A stretch of DNA of 26,272 bases, from NCBI GenBank assembly GCA_000697665.1, contig KL197734.1:91216-117487 (forward strand), in the 5' to 3' direction. This DNA is from Jaapia argillacea MUCL 33604. Lineage: Eukaryota; Basidiomycota; Agaricomycetes; Jaapiales; Jaapiaceae. The notes under the pieces were generated by a model. It was not told the origin of the DNA, searched no databases, and saw only the letters and a program-made list of their open reading frames with translations. The position numbers and the translations under genes are program-made. Position 1 is the first letter of the stretch. Every line of letters begins with the position of its first letter. Positions 11,182 through 22,064 of the stretch are shown here, piece after piece.

Positions 11182-13356
11182 CTATACGCTAGAGGACTCT
11201 ACCAAAGACTTTCCACTGTTCTCACTGGGCCTCTGACAATGCTCTTCGATCAAAGAAACAATCCGGTCAAAAACGATATCCTTCTGCGTATACTTCCATA
11301 TACTCGTGTCATCGACGAAGGTCCTGATTGCGAGGTGAATATCCCGTTTCTCTGGTGACTGGTTGTAGTCCCGGACGGTCTGCATCACTGACTCGTTTGA
11401 TAGGGCATCCTTGTTTTGCATAAGACCGAACACCTTGTGCATGATGATTATGAGGCCAACAATGTACCCCATAAGGCATCGCACAGTCCCTGGCCTGCAA
11501 GGAGATCAGCCATTGTGTTGACGAACAGAGTTAGATCGTTACGTTTTTCGGTACACAGCATATGCCCAACTAGCCAGCAACACAACAGCAACTATCGGCA
11601 CAATGATGGGAGCACCAGGATTCGCCGCAGCATTCGCCAGACTGACTGCTGCTCCCACTTTTGGGACTGCGGCCACACTGGTCACTACGTCAGGAGGTAG
11701 ATACGAGAATTCAACGGTAGGTGCTGACTCACACCACGTCATTGGGATTTGGTGCAGCGGTATCTGTGTCCCTGAGTTCCTCCACGACTTTGGAAATCTC
11801 GGCCATGAATTGCTGGTCTAGTAGAAACTGGTCGTGGGGATGTCACCGGAAATCAACACGGGACAGGCCAACCATACGCACCACCTCCAAACCACGAATG
11901 TTCCAGATCTTCACGATATCATTGTGAAGTACGACCAGACATTTATCTAAGGTCCTCCCGAGAAATTGAGTGCTTGACGCTAAACCCATCCAGTACTCTG
12001 GATAGAGGTCCTAATAAGTCTATCGTTTTGGGTGGCTAAAGTGAGAGCCGCACTCTTTCGACCAACTCTGGCGACGGCAACCGGAAGTGTTACAAATGAT
12101 TTCCCTTCCAGAGGATCTTCGCTCACTTTATGGAATCGGAGATTTTCCGATCTGGATCTACTCGCTGCGCCGCTCCGAAGACAATTGGAACTGAATCAGA
12201 CAGCGAGACGACATTGTTGGATGGGGGTTTGCCGTCGGCAGGACGCCGTCGTAGGGACTTAGAGAAGTTGAAAAGTGAGTGTGTGCGATGGTGACCGAGT
12301 GTTGTGGATTCCATATGGTCCTGTGTGTGTTGCACAAGAGTCCTCAGAGTTTCATCGTATCCTTTAGCCGCTATCATTTCCCGAAAGTCAACAGGGGAAG
12401 CGATCACTGCAAAATTCGGACCTACTCGATAGCTGGACGGCGGTGACCAAACCCTTCCTCTTCATGCTCTCTACCTGACGGAGACAGGTCTTCTCGAATT
12501 CGTTACTTGCCAATTCTGCGCATTTGCGGTCGATTTCTGCATGATCACCCTTCCGATAGAGTTCCTGGCGGAATTTTGTAACGAGTACATCGTACTTCGT
12601 AAAAACAACGATGATGGGCACTGCAAAACGATTGTCAGGTTTTTTTAAATTATGTGATGATCGAGGGTTTTTATGTATCATCAGCTGACCGTTTCCTCGA
12701 TCCAGCTTAAATATCTTCTCGTCCCCGGTCTCGAGAATTCTCCCTCCTGCAATGGGGGTCGCTATGCACAGCCTGGTGTTATGACTGTCAGTTGTATTCG
12801 AATTTGAAGCTGTGGTAGCACGCACCAGATGGCATGAAGCCTGTCCCTCTTGTTGGGCTTGACCTTTCTTTCCAAAACAAATTTCTCGAGCATACCGAGG
12901 TTGCCAGCTTCCCCGGGTTCGTAACCCTTCGAGTCGTGTAAAACAAACATGGGGTTCTCTTCGGAGGTCATTTCCTTGTCGATGGTTGCCTCTCCGGCCT
13001 TGAATTCTTGGACAGACTGGATGTCACTAGGATAAGCGAGCAGAGCTGTACAGCCGCGCTAAAGATTTACCGCAACTTCGATCTTGAAGATGGCATTGAT
13101 CAGAGACGACTTTCCAACTCCCGACTATTCGACGAGTGAACGGTAGGTTTGCGTGAGGAGGCATGAGACTTACCCTGCCGACGAGAAGTACACGGAATCT
13201 GATTTGAATGGATGAGGAGCGGCAAGCGATCTGAGTACAAATGAAGGGCTACCTGTCGCAGTCCTCAAATATCTCGCTTGTGGTAGACCGGAGGGGGGAG
13301 TCATTTGGGGTTTCTTGAACGGCTAGGCTAGTGGAGCTGTCGGAAGGCTGGGACAT
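11182..13356 (-). CDS. Membrane-anchored P-loop GTPase-like protein, copy A
   Basis: Twelve exons encode 522 residues: 13356-13253, 13198-13174, 13124-13071, 13016-12826, 12772-12690, 12620-12426, 12370-12127, 12067-12054, 11997-11882, 11827-11733, 11677-11543, 11494-11182. Every phase joins without a stop, and all eleven intron positions recur in copy B. G1 is GRSGVGKS (42-49), G3 is DSKG (89-92) and G4 is TKYD (160-163), all in the expected order for a small GTPase fold. A family-typical VGRKKYW and a LHNDIVKIWN segment follow. Hydrophobic segments at about 397-416 and 425-437 suggest C-terminal membrane insertion, then a soluble tail. Basidiomycetes carry many such G-domain proteins of unknown role. 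The start ATG is the one conserved in both copies. Substrate beyond GTP, location and partners are unknown. Confidence 0.87.
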
Positions 13357-14343
13357 ATCGATATGGGAGTGAGCAATGGAGGGCTCGGGGAAACGGGACT
13401 GCATGCTTCTTCCACTTCAAGTATCCCGGTTCCGGGCAGCGACAAGTCACCAGGCAAACACGTTCCCTTCTTATCGGAGAGTTTACTACAGCAAGATGTC
13501 AAGTTGTCCGCGATAAAACCGATTATCGTGAGATCAGTGGAGATCAGTGGAGGAACTAGGAACATGTGGTAGATGCGTGCCGGTGCTTCTTGTTCAGAGT
13601 TTCAACGCGAGTAGGAAATACTCACAATGATTCAGCCTGTACGCGTTCAGAGGTTCCAAACGGGCGGTGGCAACGCCAGCCAATATGACAATCAATCCAG
13701 GTGTCAACGAACACTTCAGCGGGGCCAGAAATATTCAGCTTCAAGACAGCAAAAGTCCACAGCGACACTCCAGTTTCGCTCGTATTCGGATACAGACCTC
13801 GATGATCCCAGCGGCGATACGGTGTGCGGCAACTGTTTTTGGAACATGGGCGCCTGTAAGATCGTAAAAATGGAGAACTGACCAAGAACCGACTGAAGGA
13901 ACGAGGCTTCTCAAACCATAATTCTCCTACACTGGCGTCTGTAAATCCACTTGTAGCATAGCTCGAGGGTTATTCGACCACGCAACCTACCCGTGCCCTG
14001 ATGATTTATACAGCCTGAGATGATTCGCTAGTACCTGTCGGAGAGAAAGTCTTTCGTGCATCGTGCCATAAGGAGGCTGGCGGTCGCACTTAGTGTGGGC
14101 ATGAGCATTTGAAGGCGGAGCAAGAGTATGATGAAAGTAGGTAGGAACAGGCGGCTACATAGTAGCAGGAAGATTTGGCCGGGTGAAGTTAGTGAAAATC
14201 TGGGGTACCGATTGGGAAGGGAGTCGTCCAGCTGTGTGCAAAAGCAAGTTGCTCTCAAGTTGAGTTGATCACCAGAGATTGACGACTCGAAGGTCGAGGA
14301 TGAACGCGAGAATGATCGCAGAAGTGCGAGTCCAGGCCTTTGA
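13357..14343. other. GTPase A upstream region and unique segment before the transposon
   Basis: From 13357 to about 14000 this stretch matches 25536-26040 upstream of GTPase B, so it is part of the duplication and likely carries the promoter. A weak coding-like frame on the minus strand (around 13885-13622) is degraded in copy B, so I do not call it. Two abutting copies of AGATCAGTGG lie at 13531-13550. The last 340 bases up to the transposon match nothing else in the window. Confidence 0.5.
14341..14343. repeat. Target site duplication (TGA), left of transposon
   Basis: TGA directly precedes the left terminal inverted repeat, and TGA at 22178-22180 directly follows the right one. A 3-base duplication is what CACTA-type transposases produce. 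Three bases can agree by chance, but the terminal repeats define the borders independently. Confidence 0.65.
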
Positions 14344-14457
14344 CACGAGAAACAGGCGCGACTTTGTCGCCACAGCAAAGCCTGAATAAGTCACGTAACA
14401 TTGCCTCCATTAGCTACCGACTGTGAAGCGAAAACATGGCTGACAAACTAGCCTTAG
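14344..14457 (+). repeat. Left terminal inverted repeat of the transposon
   Basis: It is the reverse complement of 22065-22177 with two substitutions and one single-base indel over about 114 bases. The outer part can itself fold, since GCGACTTTGTCGC is a short hairpin. Such high agreement between the two ends indicates a young insertion. Confidence 0.93.
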
Positions 14458-14648
14458 ACTAGCATCGGAACCCGTGGACAGCCACGGGAAACGCAGGCGC
14501 TCCATTGCTCGCCAGGGCTCGCAAAGTCGCGCGTCTGTGCGTGGGAGCTCCATCGCTCGCCCGAGGCTCGCGAAGGAGCGCGCGTGCTTCTTCCGTATTA
14601 TCTAATACCAGTTTTTCTCACGCGCTTCCTCTGGTCAATAGTAGGAGG
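14458..14648. repeat. Extra 191-base block in the left subterminal region, with GC-rich tandem repeat
   Basis: In the right end the terminal repeat runs straight into a 22-base sequence whose complement lies at 14649-14670, so this block is present only on the left. It contains a perfect hairpin CCCGTGG-ACAG-CCACGGG at 14471-14488 and two imperfect copies of a GC-rich unit at about 14497-14535 and 14545-14584, both with GCTCCAT(T/C)GCTCGCC. Subterminal repeats of this type often bind transposase in CACTA elements, but that is inference here. Confidence 0.6.
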
Positions 14649-15301
14649 ATATGCTGTCGGCTTTGCTGTACACCACCAGTTTGGGGACACATAGACCCAC
14701 GTGTGGCCGCTATCATGCTGAGCCGCGATTTCTTTGTAGGGGCCACAACTCCGACACCTCGATCCCAGACCTCATCGTCTCTCAGTCCACACTGTACCCA
14801 CGTGAAGCTGCTCATTGTCTCAGGAATTCCGCTGTGGTCCTTGTGGCCTAACGTTCCGATTTCACCTTGTCAACCAGATTGCCACAAAGTTCGAACCCAC
14901 AACGACGTCGCATTCCTCTCCAGCTGGCTTCCAGCTGGCCAGAAACCAACAACCGATACCCAGTGGAATCTAGTGTCAAGGTATCTTTTAATCCATTGCC
15001 TCTGTGTCTCGACAGGTCATTGCCATGTGTATGTATGACCAGAGATGGTGTTCAAGATCATCTAGTCATGATATGTCGGTTCAGGAGCCCAATACCTGTA
15101 TCTGTATGTGTCGATACTGTTGAAGATTTGATTTCCCCGATGTTTACATCCATGCCATCGCCATCCGTTTCATGATCGCTGTTCCAGGTGTTAATGAATT
15201 CGGTATTTATCGTGCACGACCACATCGGTCCATATGTTAGGGTGTGGTAGAAATCACATATATAAATCACGTATGAACCATCACAGAAAAAGTACATAAA
15301 T
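14649..15301. other. Left subterminal region of the transposon
   Basis: The stretch begins with 22 bases that continue the inverted repeat (complement of 22043-22064). TA at 14669-14670 corresponds to the TA where the foldback element sits on the right. An open frame spans most of the stretch but has no domain, no codon structure and no counterpart, so it is not called. It also holds the 3' flank of the accessory gene. Confidence 0.5.
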
Positions 15302-16643
15302 CTAGTTGATACCGAATGCCGCAATTGAATCATCAATCTCCTGCTGGTAGTCGTCTTGAGGTTGCTCCTCGATCTCTTCGACCTCACTTCCGTGTTTCTT
15401 CCGATCTTTCTCCAGGTAATGATGCATGGCTCTGCCATAGGGATTGTTGGCAAAATAGGGTGACATGAGCAATGGAACGACGTACTTGTTGATTCGTTTC
15501 TGCACCTCTTTCGGGTCAACCGGTCCATCCCCCGCTGCTTCTGCTGCCTTCTTCTCAGCCAACGCTCGAATATCACGGAGTTTCTGGTCGACCTTCGTCC
15601 AGTAGTCGCTGTCGGAAGTATAAACCTTTCGCTAGAATACAATGCGGATCGGTCAAAGATGTATCGTTGCTTGCATCTCGGCCGCAACTCACCATGACTG
15701 ATAAGTGAGCACAGAACTCAACAGTGACTTGACACTGGCCTTCGGTAAGTGATGTTGCGAGGGTGAAGATATCAGTATGGTCAGCAGGATCCTTCGCGTC
15801 CATACTGGTCCTGAGCTGATGGATAGAAACGTTGAGGACTGGGGGGTGAGGGGGGTTGGTTAAACCAAGGGAGACTCACTCCTTTCTTCCAGTTCGAACG
15901 GACTTGAGTTTGGTGGTACGTTATGTGACTCATGACCTTGGCCCAATCCGCTGGATTCCGCTCGACGTTCGGGGGAAGGTCGAACCTGTCCTTTTTGATG
16001 CGAGCCTGATGAATAACCTCATGAGGCAGCGGGCAACAAAAGATGAAGAAAATAGAACTCACCTCCACATGCAAACGTGGTTCTCGACCGCGGTATGACC
16101 CAAGTCAAGGGGATAGGAAAACGGCAAGAACGATCTTTTTGATGTTTTTCTGATCCACCAGAATGAGTGTAATCCAAGAAGAGTAGAAATGAGACTCACA
16201 TCGAGATGATCAGAGACCTTGAATTCAGGCTGAGCCGTGACAACTTTCTGAAGCTGGTTCTCGAGTGCATTCAGTTTTGCATACACCATGATGTCACGCT
16301 CAATCGACGAGCACTAGGAACGGTCAGCATGTGGTTACGTGGCAAGGAGTGAACATACCACAATAAGTTTGTCGAGATCTGCAACTTGCTCAGGTCGTAA
16401 CTTCAGTTTCTTTGTGATGCGACCAGTGAACTGTTTGAGTGTTCTCGTTGCCAGAGCAACACTGGATGAGAGAGTGGGGGCGCCTGCAGCCGAAGAAAGC
16501 TGGTCTTCTTCTTCATCATCATCACTTCCCGACGGAAGCTCTTGCCGAGTCCGTTTGCCCAGTTGATTGCTCAGTCGAATCGGGGTGCTGATTGGAGAGC
16601 TGGCAGCCATAGCACGATCAAGTTCATCATCAGAGGAGGACAT
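15302..16643 (-). CDS. Transposon accessory protein, with one in-frame stop
   Basis: Six exons can be joined in one frame: 16643-16359, 16313-16200, 16149-16063, 16017-15880, 15815-15693, 15631-15302, giving 359 codons. The N-terminus is acidic and serine-rich (DDELDRAMAASSP, then GSDDDEEEDQL). It is followed by a basic helix region (RTLKQFTGRITKKLKLRPEQ) that could bind DNA. The C-terminal half is charged and helical, with KYVVPLLMSPYF as a recognisable core. I have met similar proteins beside transposases of this kind in Agaricomycetes, so it is best seen as the element's second gene; its function is unknown. Exon 3 contains TGA at 16107-16105 (codon 148). Skipping that 87-base exon would keep the frame, so the gene may be broken or alternatively spliced. 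Confidence 0.75.
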
Positions 16644-16900
16644 TTCAGCAGGGAGATTTGAATGAGACAAAGTTGGCAGTGGTGGTATGGTTCCAGGGGT
16701 GGAGATGGTGGGAGCGGAGACAAGACAACAGGCTTTATTGAAGACAGGTTGTGGACTGTGCCACTGTGGATTTCTTGTGGCCTCGGCAGAGATTGCGGCC
16801 GCTGAAACGAAGTGTTGACCATTTGGACCTCTGAGTGCTTGGGCCTTCAAACCTTGTTTTCCATTCATCCCTCCAGTGAAAGTCTCAAGATTACGAGAAA
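16644..16900. promoter_or_regulatory. Divergent promoter of the two transposon genes
   Basis: Only 257 bases separate the accessory ATG (minus) and the transposase ATG (plus), so the promoters must be shared or overlapping. No clear TATA box is seen. The open frame that crosses it on the minus strand is read as an extension without support. Confidence 0.5.
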
Positions 16901-19900
16901 ATGCCAACTGCCCCAGCCCCTCTGCCTGACTGTGAGCATTAGAAAAAGATACAGAGCCAACAGCGAGCTAAATCTTGAATTCAAACCAGTCTTCGAAGAA
17001 TCAGAGGAAAAACGGCAAAATAAAATCAAGGCATGGTTTCGCTGCTTGAAGTGTGTGCCATTCACAGCACCCAATCGACAGTGGATTGAACGGAACAGCG
17101 TGGTTGGCCATGTAAAAAGCAGGGCACATATCAATCATGTTCATATCTTGGAGAAGAAAGAGGCCAGCGCTGCAGAATTTTGTCAACGTGTTGCAGATGA
17201 GGAGCGAGCATTGTGGGAACAGGGAGAGTTTCGAGAGGTGCCACAATTCAGATTGCCGGATTTACAAGTACCAGTGACAAGAAAGACAAAATCAGCAGAA
17301 GAGGAGCAGATGTGGGAAGACTATGAGATGAACGGGGCAGATTTTGATCTTGGGGAGGACGAAGACGCTGAGGCAAATCGGGAACGGCTGAGGTTCGAAC
17401 GAGCAGTGGATAATCTGGCATACTGGGATGTACATGAAGTACCTCAGGGTGAGATCGAAGCTGATGGTGACGATGAGATGACACAGTGGAGAAAGATGGC
17501 TGAGGAGGACGATGTTTTGGCTGAGATGATGGAGCGTTGCCGCGGCGGTGTGTGTTCAGAGTCATGGTGTTTCCAATAGTGCACTGACTTCTCACTAGAT
17601 TCTGATGATGAAACTGCCGACGGTGTTGACTATGATACCAATGAATTGAATCAAAGCCTTGATGGAGCCTGGTACCCGTACGACAGCAAAATGGTATGTC
17701 TCATTCAGGTGCCTGTTGTCAAATTGATCAACTTATGTGTAGTGTGATGGTAATCTCAGATGTTCCTGCTAGATACGCTGGATAATTTACCGTGTATGTC
17801 TGTGTCCGACTCCCTGATGCGAGTATTTCTTTGGATTCTACGTGAAAGTGGAGCAAAGGATGTTCCATCCTTCGATCAACTACGAAAGGTGCAGGGATCT
17901 CTTCGTGGCCAATCAGCCATCCCAACAAAACGATATAAGTCACCCCAAGGGAACATCTTCTATTATAATGACCCTCGAGCCCTGATTGCTAAGGTCAGTA
18001 CTTACTTGGCATGTTCCAGGAGTCCCTTTGATTGTAGATTTGTTTCATTTCTCAGGACTGGGCAACCCCCGAGATACGTCGACACATTCACATTTATCCT
18101 GTGCTCACTGAGGGTCCCATCTCGGAATTCTGGCATGCGCGCAAGTGGTGCTGTGAGATGGACCTGAAGATGCTCAGTCCAATGTACGCCGCGAGCCAGT
18201 CGAGGCATTTTTATGTCAATGAACTTGCACAGTTAAAGAGCGGCCAATTCATTATCCCGAAGCGCTGGCTGGAAAGGGAATCGGACCGGGCGACACTCGC
18301 TGATGCTTTCAGCATGAAGCTCAATGATGACGCAAGTGTCTGATACTTCTGACTCTGAGTCCCTGTGCTAACCGCACTTGTTGACTCAGGGAACCATAAC
18401 CATCATCGATGCGGAAACAATTTTGATTGGAGCAAGTAACCTTCGGTGGAACTACCTGGATCTACAAGATCAGGAAAATGTTCCGAGGCTTGATGGTGAG
18501 TCATCGCAGTCCAGTCGTGCGACACTGCTGATGAAGATGGGAAAGAACATTCTATCTGTGCTGGTCATTTGCGTGATATGCCCAACAGCGACCGCGCTCT
18601 CGCAATGGGAGATTCGCTCTACACGAGCCTGCTCAACTACTGGACCGATGACGTCTCCGGAAACCGAACAAAGCAATTTAACAAGCACATCAATGGTTAC
18701 ATGACTCATTGCAACCTTCCTCGACGACTTCTCCAACAAGAATTCCACGTTCACTTTATCTCAACATCACAGCATGCGGGGGCAGCCAAACAATTCAAAC
18801 CTTTCCGTGAGGCAGTTGAGTGCATACTCCCTTTCCAATTATCTGAATGCTCGAGGCGAGATTCATGTAACGGCCCATATCAGATCAACACATATCAATC
18901 CCGTTCAAGTGCGAGATGCAATGACTGGTGAAACTACTCGCTTCAAACTTCACGTGAACTTAGGCACCGGAGACAATCCTGTCCAAAGCAAGATATCCGG
19001 TCACATCAGTTCAAAGGGAAACCATTACTGCCGAAAATGTGAAGCTGGGGGGTGCGATAAACACAAGGAGTCTCAAGAGGGCTACCATTCACTATTTGAG
19101 GTATGTTGGACACTTCCTGCAGATATGAAACCCTAAAATTGACTTTACTAGCCTGGAAACCTTCGTTCCGCAACAAATACTGTCGCTGAGATCAATAAAC
19201 AGTTGAAAATGGCCTGTCAAGGGGTTGCGACACACATTCAAGACCTTCAGAAGGAAACGGGGGTGAAAGATGCATACACCCAGCACTGGATCGACGATCT
19301 CATTGATCGAGCGCGGCAGATGAAGAAAGAACAACCCAACTGAACAGCTGAGAGCATCCAGGCTGAGCTTATGGAATGGGTTGAGTCACATCGAGATGAA
19401 ATCACTGATCCGTTCTTGACGGTGAAGGGTGCGTTCAAATTGTGTTAGTTCTGGTTGGGTTACTTATGAGACTTGGACGAAATAGGGTTTGATCCAACGC
19501 AAGACACTCCGGTGGAGATTCTCCACACCATTCTCCTGGGGATCATCAAATATATCTGGCACATGACACACACCTCGTGGAAGGACAACCAGAAGAAAAC
19601 ATTTTCCCTTCGCCTACAATCCATGAATGCAGACAATCTCTCTGTTCATGCGATCCAATCAGACTACATCATGCAGTATGCCAATTCGTTGATTGGACGC
19701 CAGCTCAAGACACTCGCCCAAACTGCTGCCTTCCACATCTATGATCTCACCGATACATTTCATTTTATGCTCTGGAAGGCGTGTGGGGAGCTTACAGCAC
19801 TTCTGTGGTTCCCTGAGATTGATGATATGAACCAATATCTTGTACGTTCGATTGTCTTTTGGCTTGGTTAACACTCAACTCTTCCGAAAGGCTGATCTCG

Positions 19901-21218
19901 ATGTCGCTGTTGCAAACGTACTGGACCTCTTCGCCACGATTGACCCCTCTAAGATTGTTCAAAAGATCAAGCTCCACCTTCTCACCCATCTTCGTGATGA
20001 CATCATTCGATATGGGCCTATCCTCGGGGCTATCACCGAAGTATTCGAAGGTTACAACGCTGTCTTTCGCTTCTGCTCCATCTTTTCGAATCACCTTGCC
20101 CCAAGTCGGGACATTGCCATTTCACTTGCCGATCAGGAGGGCCTAAAGCTTCGGTTGCTTGGAGGTTTTTGGCATTGTGATAAGTCAGACCAGTGGGTTC
20201 AGGCGGGCCCTAGGGTCCGAGATGCCCTTCGGATCTACCCTGTATTGCAGCGGCATCTGGGTTGGACAGATCACCAGCCTTTGAAGCCAGGTTGGTCATT
20301 CAATTCCCCCACAGGTTTGTGAACTGACATTATTTGTCAAGGAAATGTACGTCTTGCCGCAATGAACCGCAAAACACGTCAACGTCCGACTGTCAGATGG
20401 GAGGCAACAACAGCTTCTCGCGCGCTCAATGCTGAAGACTTCAAGCCCTATCAACCAGTGCTATGCATTTGCACAAGCATGATCGCAAAGTCTCAGGACA
20501 AATGTGTGGCAGGATCTTGGGTATTTGTCGTGTCACCGATTACTGTGAGTGAGATCTCCTCGATCGTCTTTGTATTGCACTGCTGATTTCTCTCTAGAAC
20601 CACCTTGTTATTGGCCGGATTGTGTAGATTCTGTCTGATTCAGCTGGAAATTCAGCCCTCACAGTTTTGGATCAGTTCACCATTGGTGAAAATCGTCATG
20701 AAGAATTTGGTATGCCAGTTCTCACACGACACATGGAGGAGACAACATATGTGATTGTGCATGCAAAGGTGAGTTTTCCTTCTTTCGCAGTTTATTCTCT
20801 CGGCTAAGATGGCCTCTTGCTGTAGACTGTTGAATTTTCTGTCAATGTGCAGCACAATTGTCGTCGTGCCAAATGCTCCGCAACTGGTCGACGTGCCCGT
20901 AAACAAGAGCGACTTGACTCTGGTGTTGAGGAGCATTTCATTGAACACACATCCGATCCTTTTTTTATTATCAACACTCACTCGCTACACAATCCTCACC
21001 TCCTCCGACGAGTACTTCCCCGTCACCTTACTGCCCCGATATTGTTATTTGGGGATCGGAAAGTGATGCATGAGGAGCTTTCGAAGAAGCTTCAATCCAG
21101 CCAAGACACCAAGCGGGCTGAACGTAAGAAAGCTCAGGCGGAGAAGAAGCAGCAGATGGAGGGAAACGTGAATGGAGGAGCGGGGCCATCGAAGAAACAA
21201 AAAATGGTACCAAAGTAG
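16901..21218 (+). pseudogene. CACTA-like transposase, near complete but with in-frame stops
   Basis: Fourteen exons join in one frame of 1200 codons: 16901-16931, 16990-17547, 17599-17693, 17760-17993, 18056-18331, 18390-18495, 18537-18819, 18884-19100, 19152-19428, 19486-19841, 19891-20290, 20342-20544, 20598-20768, 20826-21218. A zinc finger C29-x2-C32-x18-H51-x5-H57 opens the protein. Then come an acidic linker, DDVSGNR (471-477), the [14 protein letters not shown] motif, a CRKC zinc knuckle, [13 protein letters not shown] (699 on), FEGYNAVFR and [11 protein letters not shown]. The tail is basic. These motifs are widespread in Agaricomycete transposase-like proteins; catalytic acids cannot be assigned by eye. 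TGA at 19341-19343 (codon 664) and TAG at 20625-20627 (codon 1022) interrupt it. An alternative acceptor ending at 20627 would bypass the second stop but not the first. One intron has GC..AG ends and one is only 41 bases. Confidence 0.82.
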
Positions 21219-21646
21219 ATTTATATTTTGACGAACAATGTGTACTCTGGATAATATACAACTGCCTGGGGTCGAGCACTTCAGCAATCCGAATACAATG
21301 ATTTCCGCAACATCCTGGGCACCTTGTACCCAGGTCGTGATGATGTGGGATGACATCTCTCACCCAGTTCCACCTGTGTTCCATGTGAGGGGGATGTCTC
21401 AGCTGGCACCTCAAGTCGAGCCGTGGGCCATCTGTTACTCATACCCCCAGGTGGCCGAATCAAAGAGAATAATAATGGTCGAGGGGAGCTGTATCCACAT
21501 TCGGTACAGACTGTGGACTCCGTTCGTGGCAGGTTATGCAATCTGTGGGATGGTTCTAGACACCATGAGGTGGACACGTAACCACAATGGTGGTTTCTAC
21601 ATCAGGCCACAACACATTGTGGACATCTTCGCAGTTTGGCGGTGTA
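21219..21646. other. Transposase 3' flank, right subterminal region
   Basis: A 140-codon open frame here overlaps an equally long one on the other strand, and neither has a domain. The stretch includes CCACAATGGTGG and CACAACACATTGTGG, short inverted motifs of a kind seen near transposon ends. No gene is called. Confidence 0.5.
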
Positions 21647-22042
21647 GTGTACAACTTTAACCACAAATTTTGAATATTGATATCTACCACATATTCTAAG
21701 TTTGCTGACCGAAAATGCTACGCCGACATTGGCCACGACATACCCAAAATATGGCGATGGCTAAAATGTCTCGGTGGACTTAGACTCTGTTGGGGCGAAA
21801 TGCTTTGAATTTGTTGTGGCGGATTATCCTTGGTTACCATGGTTACTCTGCCAATAATTGGATATGTTGCCACAACAAATTCAAAGGATTTCGCCCCAAC
21901 AGAGTCCAAGTCCACCACGACATTTTAGCCATTGCCATATTTTGGGTATGTCGTGGCCAATGTCGGCGTAGCATTTTCGGTCAGCAAACTTAGAATATGT
22001 GGTAGATATCAATATTCAAAATTTGTGGTTAAAGTTGTACAC
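21647..22042. mobile_element. Foldback (palindromic MITE-like) element flanked by TA
   Basis: The two halves are reverse complements over about 185 bases each with only a handful of mismatches, so the single strand can fold into one long hairpin with a small centre near 21832-21857. The ends read GTGTACAA…TTGTACAC and are flanked by TA on both sides. No coding capacity is present. TA flanks suggest mobilisation by a Tc1/mariner-type transposase. The left end of the host transposon shows the same neighbourhood without the insert (around 14669-14670), which supports insertion at TA. Confidence 0.8.
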
Positions 22043-22064
22043 TACAGCAAAGCCGACAGCATAT

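Larger units (their letters stand above)
8393..14000. repeat. Segmental duplication, unit A
   Basis: This block matches about 22181-26040 in the same orientation and gene order: end of the coiled-coil gene, its 3' flank, the convergent GTPase gene and the GTPase upstream region. Introns and intergenic sequence are copied too, so the event was at DNA level and not through mRNA. Unit A is longer because unit B has lost about 1.5 kb inside the coiled-coil gene. The right limit near 14000 is where I can no longer align the two copies by eye. Confidence 0.85.

Noticed and set aside
13200-13260. Apparent frame shift in GTPase A before the P-loop
   Set aside because: It arises only if CAG at 13233-13231 is taken as acceptor, which gives a 22-base intron. 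The acceptor AAATCAG one step further gives 54 bases, restores RFRVLLVGR and works equally in copy B.
13622-13885. Minus-strand frame upstream of GTPase A as an extra 5' exon or gene
   Set aside because: The equivalent region in copy B has lost the frame, and no splice path leads from it into the conserved start MSQP. It is better seen as duplicated upstream sequence.
14505-15038. 177-codon open frame at the left of the transposon
   Set aside because: It runs through the GC-rich tandem units and across the part of the inverted repeat that matches the right end, has no domain and no exon neighbours, and competing frames of similar quality exist.
21238-21660. 140-codon open frame after the transposase
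   Set aside because: An almost equally long frame lies opposite it, the end runs into the foldback element, and no motif is present.
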